The notes: a model not told the origin generated them from the letters alone. A stretch of DNA of 62,227 nucleotides from CAZFPA01 sp964520975 (GCA_964520975.1 CAZFPA010000006.1:1-62227); one strand, 5' to 3'; numbered from the stretch's first letter, positions 33,198 through 42,617 are shown. Program-made: numbers and translations.

Positions 33198-34101
33198 GCT
33201 TGCGCTCTGGCAGGCCGACTACGTAGCGGACTGTTTGCGGAAGGAATACCCGGGTCTCCGGGTCGAGAAAAAGCTGGTGACGACCAAGGGGGATAAAATC
33301 CTCAATGCGCCGCTCGCGAAGATTGGCGGCAAGGGGCTGTTCACCAAGGAACTTGAAGAGGATATGCTGGCGGGGAACATCGACATTGCGGTGCACAGCC
33401 TCAAGGATATGCCGGTTGAGATACCCGCCGGGCTTACCCTCGCGGCCATTACGGAGCGCTTCGATCCCGGTGATGCGGTCGTGAGCCCGCAATACCGGAG
33501 CTTTGCGGCGCTGCCGCCAGGTGCGAAGGTCGGAACCTCGAGCCTGCGCCGTAAGGCGCAGCTGCTGCACGCGCGCCCGGACCTGCAGATCGAGGATTTG
33601 CGGGGCAATGTGAATACCCGTCTCGCCAAATTGGAATCGGAGCATTTCGATGCGATCATTCTGGCCGTTGCGGGACTGAAACGCCTGGGCTTTGGCGACC
33701 GCATCACGGATGTGCTGCCGAAATCCATGTGCCTGCCGGCTGTAGGGCAGGGTGCGCTGGCTATCGAGGCCAGGGCGGACGATGCGGCGACGCTCGCGCT
33801 GCTGGACTTCCTGCGGGATCCGTCCACGGTACACTGTGCGGCTGCCGAACGGGCTTTTCTGGCCCGGGTCGAGGGCGGCTGCCAGGTGCCGGTCGGCGTC
33901 TATGCGGTAGAACAGGCAGGCGGGCTCACGGTGGAGGCGGTCATTGCTTCCGTCGATGGAAAACGCCTGTATCGGGACAGGGTTGCCGGGGACTGGACGG
34001 ACGCGGAGACGCTTGGCTGCTCTTTGGCGGATCGGCTGCTGGAGGCGGGCGGTCTGGCGATTTTGCATGAAATCGGTCTGCTTTTGGATCGGAAAGAATA
34101 A
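33157..34101 (+). CDS. hemC: Porphobilinogen deaminase (hydroxymethylbilane synthase)
   Basis: Polymerises four porphobilinogens into hydroxymethylbilane. The 314-aa protein begins V/M-KKDTIIIGTRSSKLALWQ. Other family marks are KGLFTKELEE, VHSLKDMP, GTSSLRRKAQL, and the dipyrromethane-anchoring Cys in EGGCQVPVG. The GTG start at 33157 overlaps hemA by 41 nt; it is preferred because the conserved N-terminus begins directly there. Confidence 0.96.
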   Translation: MKKDTIIIGTRSSKLALWQADYVADCLRKEYPGLRVEKKLVTTKGDKILNAPLAKIGGKGLFTKELEEDMLAGNIDIAVHSLKDMPVEIPAGLTLAAITERFDPGDAVVSPQYRSFAALPPGAKVGTSSLRRKAQLLHARPDLQIEDLRGNVNTRLAKLESEHFDAIILAVAGLKRLGFGDRITDVLPKSMCLPAVGQGALAIEARADDAATLALLDFLRDPSTVHCAAAERAFLARVEGGCQVPVGVYAVEQAGGLTVEAVIASVDGKRLYRDRVAGDWTDAETLGCSLADRLLEAGGLAILHEIGLLLDRKE

Positions 34102-34124
34102 ATAGGACACGAGGAGGATACAAG

Positions 34125-35636
34125 ATGTCAGGTATGGTTTATTTAGTTGGAGCGGGGCCAGGAGATTACCGGCTCATCAGCGTAAAGGCCTGTGACTGTC
34201 TCAAAAAGGCGCAGGTTGTTGTCTATGACCGGCTGGCGGATGAACGAATCCTGCGCTATGCACCGGCCGATGCCGAGTATATCTATGTGGGCAAGGCGTC
34301 AAGCCGGCATACCATGAAACAGCCGGATATCAATCAGCTGCTCGTGGACAAGGCGAAGGAGGGCAAGTGCGTGGTGCGCCTCAAGGGCGGCGATCCTTTC
34401 GTGTTCGGCCGCGGCGGAGAGGAAGCACTGCTGCTGGAGGAAAACGGTCTGCCCTTTGAAATCGTTCCAGGCATTACCTCGGCTATTTCGGTGCCGGCTT
34501 ATGCGGGTATTCCGGTCACGCACCGGGCCGTCGCAACTTCCTTTGCGGTCATCACCGGGCATGAGGACCCGACGAAGGGCGACTCGAACATGCGCTGGGA
34601 TAAGCTGTCTACGGGTGTGGATACGCTGGTTTTCCTCATGGGCATTGCGAATCTGCCGCATATCACGCAGCAGCTCATTGCCAATGGGCGGCCGGCGGAT
34701 ACGCCCGCCGCGGTGATTCGCTGGGGGACGAAGCCGGAGCAGCGGGTGCTCGTGACGACCGTGGGCGAGGCTGCGGCGGCTGTAGCGGCGGCCGGGCTCA
34801 AGCCGCCGGCTATCTTTATTGTCGGTGAAGTCGTGAAGCTGCGTGAAAAGCTCGCGTGGTTCGACCGGCCCGAGACGCATCCGCTCTTTGGCCAGACGGT
34901 CGTCGTGACCCGTGCGCGGGCGCAGGCCTCGAAGCTTACGGCAGCACTCGAGGAGCTGGGCGCACGCTGCATCGAGGCACCGGCTATCTGCCTGCAGGAC
35001 CCTGCTGACGGCTACGCGGCAGTGGATGCGGCCATCGCGAAGCTCAGCTCCTATGACTGGCTGATCTTTACAAGCGCCAACGGTGTGAGCCGCTTCTTTG
35101 ACCGTCTCTTTGCCGCGGACCAGGATGTCCGGGCACTGGGCGGCTGCCGCATCGCGGCAATCGGCTCGGCAACGGCGGCCCGGTTGCGGGAATTCGGTCT
35201 TTTGGCGGATGTGGTTCCGGCGGAATACCGGGCGGAAGCCGTGGTGACGGCGCTGTCGCACAGCGTTGGTGACGGGACCCGTATCCTGCTGCCGCGGGCA
35301 CAGGAGGCACGGGAAATCCTGCCTGAGAGCCTGCGCGCGCTGGGGGCTGTGGTGGATGTTGCACCGGTCTATGAGACGGTGGCGGCCGCGGAGGACGCCG
35401 GGGACATCTGTAAAAAGCTGGCTGCTGGCGAGATCCAGTGGGTCACGTTTACCAGCTCCTCCACCGTCACCAATTTCCTCAAGATCATCAAGGATGCGGC
35501 GTTGCTCCAACATACCCGCACCGCCTGCATCGGTCCGGTCACAGCGGAAACCTGTCGCAAGCATGGTATCGAGCCGGATGTGGTTGCGGAGGAGTATACC
35601 ATGGATGGCCTGACGCAAGCCATCAGCCGGGCATAA
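34125..35636 (+). CDS. cobA-hemD: Uroporphyrinogen-III C-methyltransferase / uroporphyrinogen-III synthase fusion
   Basis: A 503-aa bifunctional enzyme. Residues about 1-245 are the SAM-dependent methyltransferase making precorrin-2 (VYLVGAGPGDYRLIS, VRLKGGDPFVFGRGGEE, PGITSAISVPAYAGIPVTHR). Residues about 255-503 are uroporphyrinogen-III synthase (GQTVVVTRARAQASKL, FTSANGVSRFF, FTSSSTVTNFL). Such fusions are usual in clostridial-type hem clusters. One protein can therefore close the ring and divert product to siroheme or cobalamin. AGGAGG precedes the ATG. Confidence 0.95.
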   Translation: MSGMVYLVGAGPGDYRLISVKACDCLKKAQVVVYDRLADERILRYAPADAEYIYVGKASSRHTMKQPDINQLLVDKAKEGKCVVRLKGGDPFVFGRGGEEALLLEENGLPFEIVPGITSAISVPAYAGIPVTHRAVATSFAVITGHEDPTKGDSNMRWDKLSTGVDTLVFLMGIANLPHITQQLIANGRPADTPAAVIRWGTKPEQRVLVTTVGEAAAAVAAAGLKPPAIFIVGEVVKLREKLAWFDRPETHPLFGQTVVVTRARAQASKLTAALEELGARCIEAPAICLQDPADGYAAVDAAIAKLSSYDWLIFTSANGVSRFFDRLFAADQDVRALGGCRIAAIGSATAARLREFGLLADVVPAEYRAEAVVTALSHSVGDGTRILLPRAQEAREILPESLRALGAVVDVAPVYETVAAAEDAGDICKKLAAGEIQWVTFTSSSTVTNFLKIIKDAALLQHTRTACIGPVTAETCRKHGIEPDVVAEEYTMDGLTQAISRA

Positions 35637-35650
35637 CAGAGTAGCTTACA

Positions 35651-35662
35651 TGGCGTTATAAT
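35651..35662 (+). promoter_or_regulatory. Isolated extended -10 box in front of hemB
   Basis: TGGCGTTATAAT here is identical over 12 nt to the end of promoter copies 5 and 6, but the upstream dyad and the GAACAA spacer are missing. It may be an internal promoter for hemB-hemL or a remnant of the repeat. Confidence 0.45.
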
Positions 35663-35710
35663 ATGCTGCGAAGCCGATTTTGTGCTTCGTATATTTTAGG
35701 AGATGTTTGT

Positions 35711-36691
35711 ATGATGAATCAGAAACTGCGGCCGCGCCGTATGCGCATATCCGCCGGCGTACGGGCCATGGTACGGGAAACCAGCCTTTCTCCGAAGGAT
35801 TTTGTCTATCCGATCTTCGTCGTTCCCGGGGAGAATGTCCGCGAAGAGATCCCGAGCATGCCGGAATGTTATCACCTTTCTGTTGATAACGCGGTAAAGC
35901 TCGCGAAGGAGATCTATGCACTGGGCATTCCGTCCGTAGAGGTCTTCGGCCTGCCGGAGTACAAGGATGAGATCGGCTCAAGTGCCTGGGATATGACGAG
36001 CCCTGTGCAGCGCGCAATCAAAGCAATCAAGGAAGCGGTGCCGGAGCTTGTGATCGTCGGGGATGTCTGCCTTTGTCAGTATACCTCCCATGGGCATTGC
36101 GGCAAGCTTTGCGGTGAATACGTCGACAACGACGCTACGCTCGAGCTGCTGCAAAAGGTGGCTGTGAGCCAGGCCGAGGCCGGCGCGGACATCATCGCGC
36201 CATCCGACATGATGGATGGCCGGGTAGCCGCCATTCGGGAAGCACTGGATGCGGCAGGCTTCATCAACGTCTCTATCATGTCCTATGCGGTGAAATACGC
36301 TTCGGGCTACTATGGTCCCTTCCGCGATGCCGCGGATTCCGCACCGCAGTTCGGCGATCGCCGGGCCTATCAGATGGACCCGGCCAATGCGCAGGAGGCG
36401 TTGAAGGAAGTAGATCTCGATGTGGCGGAGGGCGCGGACATCATCATGGTAAAGCCGGCGCTGGCCTATCTCGATGTCGTGCGGCAGGTACGCGATCATA
36501 TCCACCATCCGGTGGCTGTCTACAATGTGAGCGGCGAGTATGCCATGGTCAAGGCTGCCGCGAAAAATGGCTGGATTGACGAGAAACGCATTGTGCTTGA
36601 AACGCTCACCAGTATGAAGCGTGCCGGTGCGGACATCATCATCACGTACCATGCCATCGATGCAGCAAAGTGGCTGCAGGAGAATAACTGA
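35711..36691 (+). CDS. hemB: Delta-aminolevulinic acid dehydratase (porphobilinogen synthase)
   Basis: Condenses two 5-aminolevulinates to porphobilinogen. The 326-aa protein shows the zinc-type cysteine cluster DVCLCQYTSHGHCG, and the Schiff-base lysines in SYAVKYASGYYGPFRDA and MVKPALAYLDV. ATG 35711 follows AGGAG by 8 nt; the next codon is also ATG. The open frame extends upstream through non-conserved sequence. It lies 74 nt after the fusion gene and 13 nt before hemL. Confidence 0.96.
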   Translation: MMNQKLRPRRMRISAGVRAMVRETSLSPKDFVYPIFVVPGENVREEIPSMPECYHLSVDNAVKLAKEIYALGIPSVEVFGLPEYKDEIGSSAWDMTSPVQRAIKAIKEAVPELVIVGDVCLCQYTSHGHCGKLCGEYVDNDATLELLQKVAVSQAEAGADIIAPSDMMDGRVAAIREALDAAGFINVSIMSYAVKYASGYYGPFRDAADSAPQFGDRRAYQMDPANAQEALKEVDLDVAEGADIIMVKPALAYLDVVRQVRDHIHHPVAVYNVSGEYAMVKAAAKNGWIDEKRIVLETLTSMKRAGADIIITYHAIDAAKWLQENN

Positions 36692-36704
36692 CAGGAGGAA
36701 TATC

Positions 36705-38009
36705 ATGCTGCATCTGGAAAAATCAGCAGCAGCGTTTGCTGAAGCCAAAACTCTCATGCCGGGCGGAGTCAACAGTCCGGTGCGCTCTTATCGCAGCGTC
36801 GACTGCGACCCGCCGTTCATTGCGCGGGCGGAGGGCAGCAAGATCTATGATATCGACGGGAACGCGTATATTGACTATGTAGGCTCCTGGGGGCCGATGG
36901 TCGTGGGACATGCCCATCCGCGGGTCGTAAAGGCCTTGCAGGAGGCAGCAACCCGCGGCACCAGCTACGGAGCGCCAACGCTTATCGAGAGCGAACTGGC
37001 CAGACTCGTCATGCAGGTGTATCCGACCATTGAGGTCATCCGCATGGTGAATTCCGGCACGGAAGCGACCATGAGTGCGCTGCGGCTGGCTCGCGGTTTT
37101 ACAGGCCGGGAAAAAATCGTGAAATTCATCGGCTGCTATCATGGTCATAGCGACAGCCTGCTGGTCAAGGCGGGCTCCGGGCTGGCCACCTTTGGCGAGC
37201 CGGACAGCCCGGGGGTTACGAAGGGCGTAGCCGCGGACACCATTACCGTGCCGTACAATGACGCGGCGGCCATTGAAAAGGTCATGACGGAGCTGGGCAG
37301 CGAAATCGCGGCGATCATCGTCGAGCCGGTTGCCGGCAATATGGGCCTTGTACTGCCGGAACCGGGCTATCTCGAGACACTGCGGGAGCTTACGAAAAAG
37401 CATGGCGCACTCCTTATCTTTGACGAGGTCATGTGCGGTTTCCGGGCTGCTTTGGGCGGGGCACAGGAAGTCTATGGCATCGAGCCGGATCTCACCTGCC
37501 TCGGTAAAATCATCGGCGGCGGTCTGCCGGTAGCGGCCTATGGCGGGCGCCGGGACATCATGAACCGCGTTTCGCCGGCGGGCCCGGTTTATCAGGCGGG
37601 GACGCTTTCCGGCAATCCGCTGGCGATGACGGCGGGGCTGGAAACCCTGCGCCTCATTACCGAGGACAAGGACTTCACACCGCGTCTCATCCGTCAGACC
37701 ACGAAGCTCGTAGAGGGCTGGAAAGCCAGGGCTGCCGAGGCGGGCGTGCCCATCCAGGCCCATCAGGCCGGATCGATGATGGGCATCTTCTTCAACGGGC
37801 AGGAAGTCAGAGATTATGACGGCTCCGCTGCCTCGGATCAGCAAGCCTTCAAGGTCTGGTTCCGTGCCATGCTGGAGCAGGGCATCTATCTCGCGCCTTC
37901 GCAGTTTGAGACCATCTTTGTCTCCGGGGCGCATACGGATGAAGACATCGAAAAAACCATCACCGCTGCCGCCAGGGCCTTCCAGGCCGTGGCCGCGTCG
38001 CGAAAATAA
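36705..38009 (+). CDS. hemL: Glutamate-1-semialdehyde 2,1-aminomutase
   Basis: PLP/PMP enzyme converting glutamate-1-semialdehyde to 5-aminolevulinate. The 434-aa class III aminotransferase-fold protein has MPGGVNSPVRSY near the N-terminus, NSGTEATMSA, GCYHGHSD, FDEVMCGFR and the PLP lysine in LGKIIGGGLPV. CAGGAGG lies before the ATG. Last gene of the tetrapyrrole operon, followed by a strong terminator. Confidence 0.96.
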   Translation: MLHLEKSAAAFAEAKTLMPGGVNSPVRSYRSVDCDPPFIARAEGSKIYDIDGNAYIDYVGSWGPMVVGHAHPRVVKALQEAATRGTSYGAPTLIESELARLVMQVYPTIEVIRMVNSGTEATMSALRLARGFTGREKIVKFIGCYHGHSDSLLVKAGSGLATFGEPDSPGVTKGVAADTITVPYNDAAAIEKVMTELGSEIAAIIVEPVAGNMGLVLPEPGYLETLRELTKKHGALLIFDEVMCGFRAALGGAQEVYGIEPDLTCLGKIIGGGLPVAAYGGRRDIMNRVSPAGPVYQAGTLSGNPLAMTAGLETLRLITEDKDFTPRLIRQTTKLVEGWKARAAEAGVPIQAHQAGSMMGIFFNGQEVRDYDGSAASDQQAFKVWFRAMLEQGIYLAPSQFETIFVSGAHTDEDIEKTITAAARAFQAVAASRK

Positions 38010-38011
38010 AA

Positions 38012-38063
38012 AAATGCTGTGGCAGGAACGGATTCGGCAGAATCCGTCGGCCACAGCTTTTTT
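38012..38063. terminator. Terminator at the end of the hem operon
   Basis: GCTGTGG (38016-38022) pairs with CCACAGC (38051-38057) followed by six T residues; an inner ACGGATTC/GAATCCGT stem extends it. A-rich sequence on the other side makes it usable from both strands. Confidence 0.88.
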
Positions 38064-38120
38064 GTACGGGAAATGGGAATTTGGCGAGGGGGTATGGGGA
38101 CCTTTGCGCAGGAGCGTGCT

Positions 38121-38990
38121 TTATTCGATATGAGCCGGCTCGGGTTCGTCGCTGGCGCGGCTGGAGATGATGACGCCGGCGAGTACGAGGCTGGCACCGA
38201 TGAGACTGCCGAGGCCGAAGTGCTCACCCAGGCAGAGCACGCCGAGGGCCGCGGCAAAGACTGGCTCCAGGCAGAACAGGATGCCTACCCGTTCCGGGCT
38301 CGTGTATTTTTGGGCGATGATCTGTGCCATGAATCCAAAGGCGGAGCAGATGAGTCCGAGGTACAGGATAGATACCCAGCCCATCGCGCTTGCCGGCAGC
38401 TGCGGTGTTTCCAACAGCAGGGAGGCACCACCGGCCAGCAGACCGGCAAAGCCGAGCTGCAGCACACCGAGTGTCAGAGCATCGGCCTTTTGCAGCGTGC
38501 GGGTCACATAGAGCACCTGCACCGCGTTGAAGAAGGCGGAGAGCAGGCAGAGAACATCCCCGGGGTTCAGCGCGAGGCCGCCCTGCAGTGTCAGAAAGGC
38601 AATGCCCAGCACAGCGAGAGAAATACCGCTCAGCACGGGCAGGGACAAACGCTTGCCGAAGCAAACCGCCTCGATGAGCGGAATGAATACGACCATGAGG
38701 CTTACGAGAAAGCCGGCATTGGAGGTTGTGGCGGACTGCAGGCCCGCCGTAAGCGAGGCGAAGCCAAGGAAAATCAGCAGCCCGAGGACGAAGCCACCCT
38801 GCAGCGCGGCCCGGGTGATGTGCAGCCGCCGCCCGAGAAACAGCGCGGCGGCTAAAAAGGCCAGTCCGAAGCGCAGGGCGATGAGATTGTATGGACCGAG
38901 TGAGCCGAGCCCTTCTTTCATGAATAAATAGGATGAGCCCCAGCAAAAGGTCACGAACAGGATGAGAACATCCGCTTTTTTCGTTGTCAT
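38121..38990 (-). CDS. EamA/DMT-family transporter
   Basis: A 289-aa inner-membrane protein with about ten TM helices in two EamA repeats. It opens with VTFCWGSSYLFMKEGL and has FLGRRL after the first helices. Drug/metabolite transporters of this group export amino acids, nucleosides or other metabolites; the substrate is not predictable. It is alone on the minus strand, convergent with the hem operon. AAGGAG lies upstream of the ATG on that strand. Confidence 0.88.
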   Translation of the reverse strand: MTTKKADVLILFVTFCWGSSYLFMKEGLGSLGPYNLIALRFGLAFLAAALFLGRRLHITRAALQGGFVLGLLIFLGFASLTAGLQSATTSNAGFLVSLMVVFIPLIEAVCFGKRLSLPVLSGISLAVLGIAFLTLQGGLALNPGDVLCLLSAFFNAVQVLYVTRTLQKADALTLGVLQLGFAGLLAGGASLLLETPQLPASAMGWVSILYLGLICSAFGFMAQIIAQKYTSPERVGILFCLEPVFAAALGVLCLGEHFGLGSLIGASLVLAGVIISSRASDEPEPAHIE

Positions 38991-39213
38991 TGGAATCGGC
39001 TCCTTTCTTTAATGTCTTCTCTGTATATACATTCTAGCGAAGAAACCGCATTCTATCTATAGTAGAAACACACAACGGGAGCTGAGATTTTTTCACAAAT
39101 TACAAACAGCTGTGAATTTCCGGGCAAACCGGATAATTTTTCCTGCCGGCAGGGAACCGGGGGCGCGATGGCTAATTAATAAGAGAAGAAATTCCATACA
39201 GGAGGATGAGAAC

Positions 39214-40395
39214 ATGCAGAGCTTTGAGTACCATTGTCCAACCGAAATCGTCTTTGGGCGGGAAGCGGAGAAGAAGACCGCGGAGAAAATAAAGAAATAC
39301 GGCGGCAGCCGGGTATTTGTGGTTTATGGCGGCGGCAGTGCGGTGAAGAGCGGCCTGCTGGCCCGTTTGGAGAGCCAGCTCACGGGAGCGGGCCTGGCAT
39401 TTAAGGCTATGGGCGGTGTACAGCCAAATCCGCGTCTTTCCCTGGCGCGGGAGGGCGTGCGGCAGGCTATTGCGTTTGGCGCTGATTTTCTGCTGGGCGT
39501 GGGTGGCGGCAGCGTCATCGATACCGCCAAAGCCATCGCGCATGGAACGGCGAATCCGGAAACGGATATCTGGGAATTCTGGTCGGGGCGCCAGGTACTG
39601 AAAAAGACACTGCCGGTAGGCGCGGTGCTTACAATCGCTGCTGCGGGCAGCGAGACCAGCAATTCCTCGGTGCTCACCAATGAGGAAACCGGCAAGAAGT
39701 GCGGCACAAATACGGATCTCAATCGGCCGGCCTTTGCCGTCATGAATCCGGAACTCACCTATACCCTGCCGAAATACCAGATTGCCTGCGGCATCGCGGA
39801 TATCCTCATGCACACGCTGGAGCGGTATTTTACGCAGGTAGAGGGAAATGACTTCACCGACCGGGTGGCGGAAGCCCTGCTGAAAAATGTCATTTTCCAT
39901 GGCCCGCGGGCGCTGGCCAACCGTAAGGATTACGCAGCCATGAGCGAGCTCATGTGGTGCGGCAGTGTGTCCCATAACGGCTTCACCGGCCTGGGACGCA
40001 CGCAGGATTTTGCGGCGCACAAACTCGGCCATGAGCTCAGCGGCCGGTTCGATGTGGCGCATGGGGCATCGCTCACGACGATGTGGGGCTCCTGGGCACG
40101 TACCGTCTATATGGACAAGCCGGAGCGCTTTGCACAGTTTGCGGAGCAGGTATGGAATGTACAGGCGGGAACGGCGGAGGAAAAGGCCCGGGCGGGCATC
40201 CGTCAGATGGAAGAGTTCTTCCGTTCCATCGGTATGCCTACCTGCTTTACGGAACTGGGCATCGGCGTGCAGTCCCAGGAAACCCTGGAATATCTGGCGG
40301 ATATGTGCACTGACCACGGGAAAAAGAAGGTTGCCGTATTCCATCCCATCGACCGGTCCCTGGCCCTGCAGCTCTATACACTGGCAAATCATTAA
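39214..40395 (+). CDS. Iron-containing alcohol dehydrogenase, butanol-dehydrogenase-like
   Basis: A 393-aa NAD(P)H-dependent group III dehydrogenase. The cofactor loop GVGGGSVIDTAKAIA is near residue 100. Metal ligands are expected in GIADILMHTLE (Asp, His), AAHKLGHELSGR and DVAHGASL. It is most like the BdhA/YqhD branch, which reduces medium or short aldehydes. It could dispose of the aldehyde released by the aldolase encoded just downstream, but a terminator separates them, so this link is speculative. ATG 39214 follows AGGAGG. Confidence 0.92.
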   Translation: MQSFEYHCPTEIVFGREAEKKTAEKIKKYGGSRVFVVYGGGSAVKSGLLARLESQLTGAGLAFKAMGGVQPNPRLSLAREGVRQAIAFGADFLLGVGGGSVIDTAKAIAHGTANPETDIWEFWSGRQVLKKTLPVGAVLTIAAAGSETSNSSVLTNEETGKKCGTNTDLNRPAFAVMNPELTYTLPKYQIACGIADILMHTLERYFTQVEGNDFTDRVAEALLKNVIFHGPRALANRKDYAAMSELMWCGSVSHNGFTGLGRTQDFAAHKLGHELSGRFDVAHGASLTTMWGSWARTVYMDKPERFAQFAEQVWNVQAGTAEEKARAGIRQMEEFFRSIGMPTCFTELGIGVQSQETLEYLADMCTDHGKKKVAVFHPIDRSLALQLYTLANH

Positions 40396-40420
40396 GTTTT
40401 GAATGATAGCGGTTCACAGA

Positions 40421-40466
40421 GAAAGAGTATTTTTGAAGCTTTTCAAAAATACTCTTTCTTTTTTTA
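40421..40466 (+). terminator. Terminator after the alcohol dehydrogenase gene
   Basis: AAGAGTATTTTTGAA pairs with TTCAAAAATACTCTT, followed by a T-rich run. Confidence 0.92.
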
Positions 40467-40469
40467 TAG

Positions 40470-40618
40470 GGAATTTAGTACAACTTAAAATACGATACAG
40501 TACAACTAAACAGTTTATTATTACACTGACCAAGATTTAAGTCCCATGATATATGTGTGGGATTTGGCAAAAATAACAGGGTCAAACGAAGATAAATAAA
40601 CATATATATATTTGTTTA
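40470..40618 (+). promoter_or_regulatory. AT-rich control region of the sugar operon: direct repeats and dyad
   Basis: AGTACAACT occurs twice (40477-40485 and 40499-40507), 22 bp apart. GGAATTTAGT (40470-40479) and TTAAAATACGA (40485-40495) recur in front of the lacI-type gene (50426-50445). The dyad TAAACA-10 nt-TGTTTA is at 40597-40618. The 40396-40731 gap is strikingly AT-rich compared with its surroundings and contains no gene. Confidence 0.5.
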
Positions 40619-40653
40619 ATAAAAAATAACCTAAAAAATAACTTAAAAATAGC

Positions 40654-40681
40654 TTGACAAAACGGGCTAAATTTTTATAAT
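40654..40681 (+). promoter_or_regulatory. Promoter of the aldolase/ABC operon
   Basis: TTGACA (40654-40659), 16-nt spacer, TATAAT (40676-40681). Confidence 0.7.
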
Positions 40682-40731
40682 AGAAAGTAACAAAAGATTA
40701 AATAATTTCTAGATTTTTACGGAGGTAGAAA

Positions 40732-41382
40732 ATGCTGGAAGATTTAAAAAAGCAGGTAGTCTGTTATGCGCAGCAGGCAGAACGAAGCGGCTTATGCAAG
40801 CATCGTTCAGGAAATTTCAGTATCCGGGATAAGGATACGGGCAAAATCTGCATCACTCCCACCGGCATGGATCGGGAGGAAATGGTGCCAGAGGATGTAG
40901 TGGTCATCGATATGGAAGGAAAGGTTGTGGAATCGCTGCATCAGCGCCGACCTACCAGTGAAAGCCTCATGCACATAGCGGTCTATCGGGCCCGGCCTGA
41001 GGTAAGCGCCATTGCCCATACCCATTCCAAGACAGCTACGGCCTTCGCCGTCATGAAGAAGCCTATACCGGCGATTGTCTATGAGCTCTTCGTGCTGGGC
41101 TGCAAAAAAGGGTACATTCCGGTGGCTCCCTACGGGCGGCCGGGGACAAAGGAATTAGCCGAATCTGTTCTCAAGCCGTTGGAGATTTCTGATGTGGCGC
41201 TTATGCAGTCTCATGGAGTCATAGCGGTAGCAGAAAATTTGAAGGAAGCCTTGTTGAAGGCCAGCTATGTAGAGGAACTGGCCGAGGTCTACTATATGAC
41301 ATTAACCGTATTGGGGAAGGAGCCCGATGTAGTTCCCGTGGAGGAATTGGCAAAGTGGGAATATCCAAAGGGAATTGGCTGA
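40732..41382 (+). CDS. Class II aldolase, fuculose-phosphate / DHAP-shunt type
   Basis: A 216-aa metal-dependent aldolase of the FucA/AraD family that would cleave a ketose-1-phosphate to DHAP plus an aldehyde. Zinc ligands are visible: H96 and H98 (AHTHSK) and H161 (QSHGV); the catalytic Glu is E77 (PTSES). The same family supplies Ald2 of the 5-methylthioribulose-1-P (DHAP) shunt and DrdA of 5-deoxyribose salvage. The MtnK- and MtnA-like genes downstream make that role more likely than fucose catabolism. GGAGG precedes the ATG. Confidence 0.85.
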   Translation: MLEDLKKQVVCYAQQAERSGLCKHRSGNFSIRDKDTGKICITPTGMDREEMVPEDVVVIDMEGKVVESLHQRRPTSESLMHIAVYRARPEVSAIAHTHSKTATAFAVMKKPIPAIVYELFVLGCKKGYIPVAPYGRPGTKELAESVLKPLEISDVALMQSHGVIAVAENLKEALLKASYVEELAEVYYMTLTVLGKEPDVVPVEELAKWEYPKGIG

Positions 41383-41489
41383 GAACCATTGTGTTCTGGA
41401 AAGGAGGGCTGCGGGATGCTCAGCAGTGGATAAAAGGATTTCCGGGTGATCCATATATAGTAAAAATATCATTTTGGGAGGGGAATTTT

Positions 41490-42587
41490 GTGAAAAAGCT
41501 TTTAACGGTACTCATGTGTATGCTGGTAACGCTGGCCTTTACGGCTGGCTGCGGCGGCAACAAGTCCGCGGGTGGTTCCGGCGGCAAGGCAGTCAAAAAG
41601 ATCGCTGTCGTAAGAAATCTGGCCGCAGGCGACCATACCCAGCAGTTCCTGGATGGCTGCGTATCCGAGGGTAAGAAACTGGGTTACAAGGTAGATACCT
41701 TTGTAACCGATGGTATTGATTCCAAATGCCAGGAAACAGTAGCCCAGGTTATTTCCAAGGGCTATGACGGCATCATCGTTTCCCATGGGCAGCTGTCCTA
41801 TTCCTATGATATGCTCATGCCGGCAGTGGAAAAGGGCATGAAGGTGGTTACTTTTGATACCATGCCGATGAAGGGCGGCGACCCGAATGGCGAGCTGCTG
41901 CCGGGCGTAACCTCTACAGCGCAGGATGACAAGGCGCTGGCAGAGCTTTCCCTCGGCCAGATGATGAAGGAGTTCGAGGCCAAAGGCGGCAAATATCCGA
42001 TGAAGGTTTTGAAGACCTTTATGGGACCTGGTGTTCCGCCATTGGATCGCCGCAATGTGGTATATACTAAGCTGGAAAAGGATGGAAAAATCCAGACAGT
42101 TTATACCGTGTCCCCTTCGGATCCTTCCAATGCCCGCGGAGATGTGACGACGAAGGCAGCCGCAATCCTGCCGACCATCGCACCGGGCAGCGTGGATGCT
42201 ATCTGGGGCTGCTATGATGAGCTGGCCAAGGGCGTTCTGCAGGCCTTGAACGATGCCCATCGCACCGATATCCCCATGTACAGCATTGATATTTCCAATG
42301 ATGATATCCAGCTCATGGTAACCAATAAGGATGTGTGGAAGTCCACGGCATCCGTTGACCCGAAGCTCATCGGTATCGTCGATATGCGTCTCATGGCTAT
42401 GAAGCTGAACAATATCGATACGCCGGATTATTTCACCTTGAAGGCCAACAATGTCATGACCACGCAGCTGAAGGAAGATACGAAGATGACCGATCTTGGC
42501 AGTATCATCCAGGGCTGGGGCAATGCTGAAGATCCGGAAGGCGCACTCTATACAGACGCTTTGAAGGCTCTCTATGTGAATCCGTAA
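41490..42587 (+). CDS. Sugar ABC transporter substrate-binding lipoprotein
   Basis: A 365-aa periplasmic-binding protein of the Peripla_BP_4/ribose-binding-like class. The N-terminal lipoprotein signal has the lipobox FTAGC with C21 as the lipidated residue. The GTG start at 41490 follows GGGAGGGG; the signal peptide starts exactly there, while the longer open frame upstream is non-conserved. It delivers substrate to the RbsA/RbsC-like pair encoded next. The ligand is not readable from sequence; context points to a modified pentose. Confidence 0.9.
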   Translation: MKKLLTVLMCMLVTLAFTAGCGGNKSAGGSGGKAVKKIAVVRNLAAGDHTQQFLDGCVSEGKKLGYKVDTFVTDGIDSKCQETVAQVISKGYDGIIVSHGQLSYSYDMLMPAVEKGMKVVTFDTMPMKGGDPNGELLPGVTSTAQDDKALAELSLGQMMKEFEAKGGKYPMKVLKTFMGPGVPPLDRRNVVYTKLEKDGKIQTVYTVSPSDPSNARGDVTTKAAAILPTIAPGSVDAIWGCYDELAKGVLQALNDAHRTDIPMYSIDISNDDIQLMVTNKDVWKSTASVDPKLIGIVDMRLMAMKLNNIDTPDYFTLKANNVMTTQLKEDTKMTDLGSIIQGWGNAEDPEGALYTDALKALYVNP

Positions 42588-42617
42588 ATCCCAGGAAAAG
42601 AATTGTTATGGGAATGG

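Noticed and set aside
31884..35618. Long open frames on the minus strand across hemA and the cobA-hemD fusion
   Set aside because: They are antisense to clearly conserved genes, rich in Arg/His/Gln from reverse-read GC codons, have no family motifs and no good RBS.
40732..41382. Fucose/rhamnose operon reading of the class II aldolase
   Set aside because: No fucose isomerase, fuculokinase or rhamnose genes are nearby; MtnK/MtnA partners fit a DHAP shunt better.
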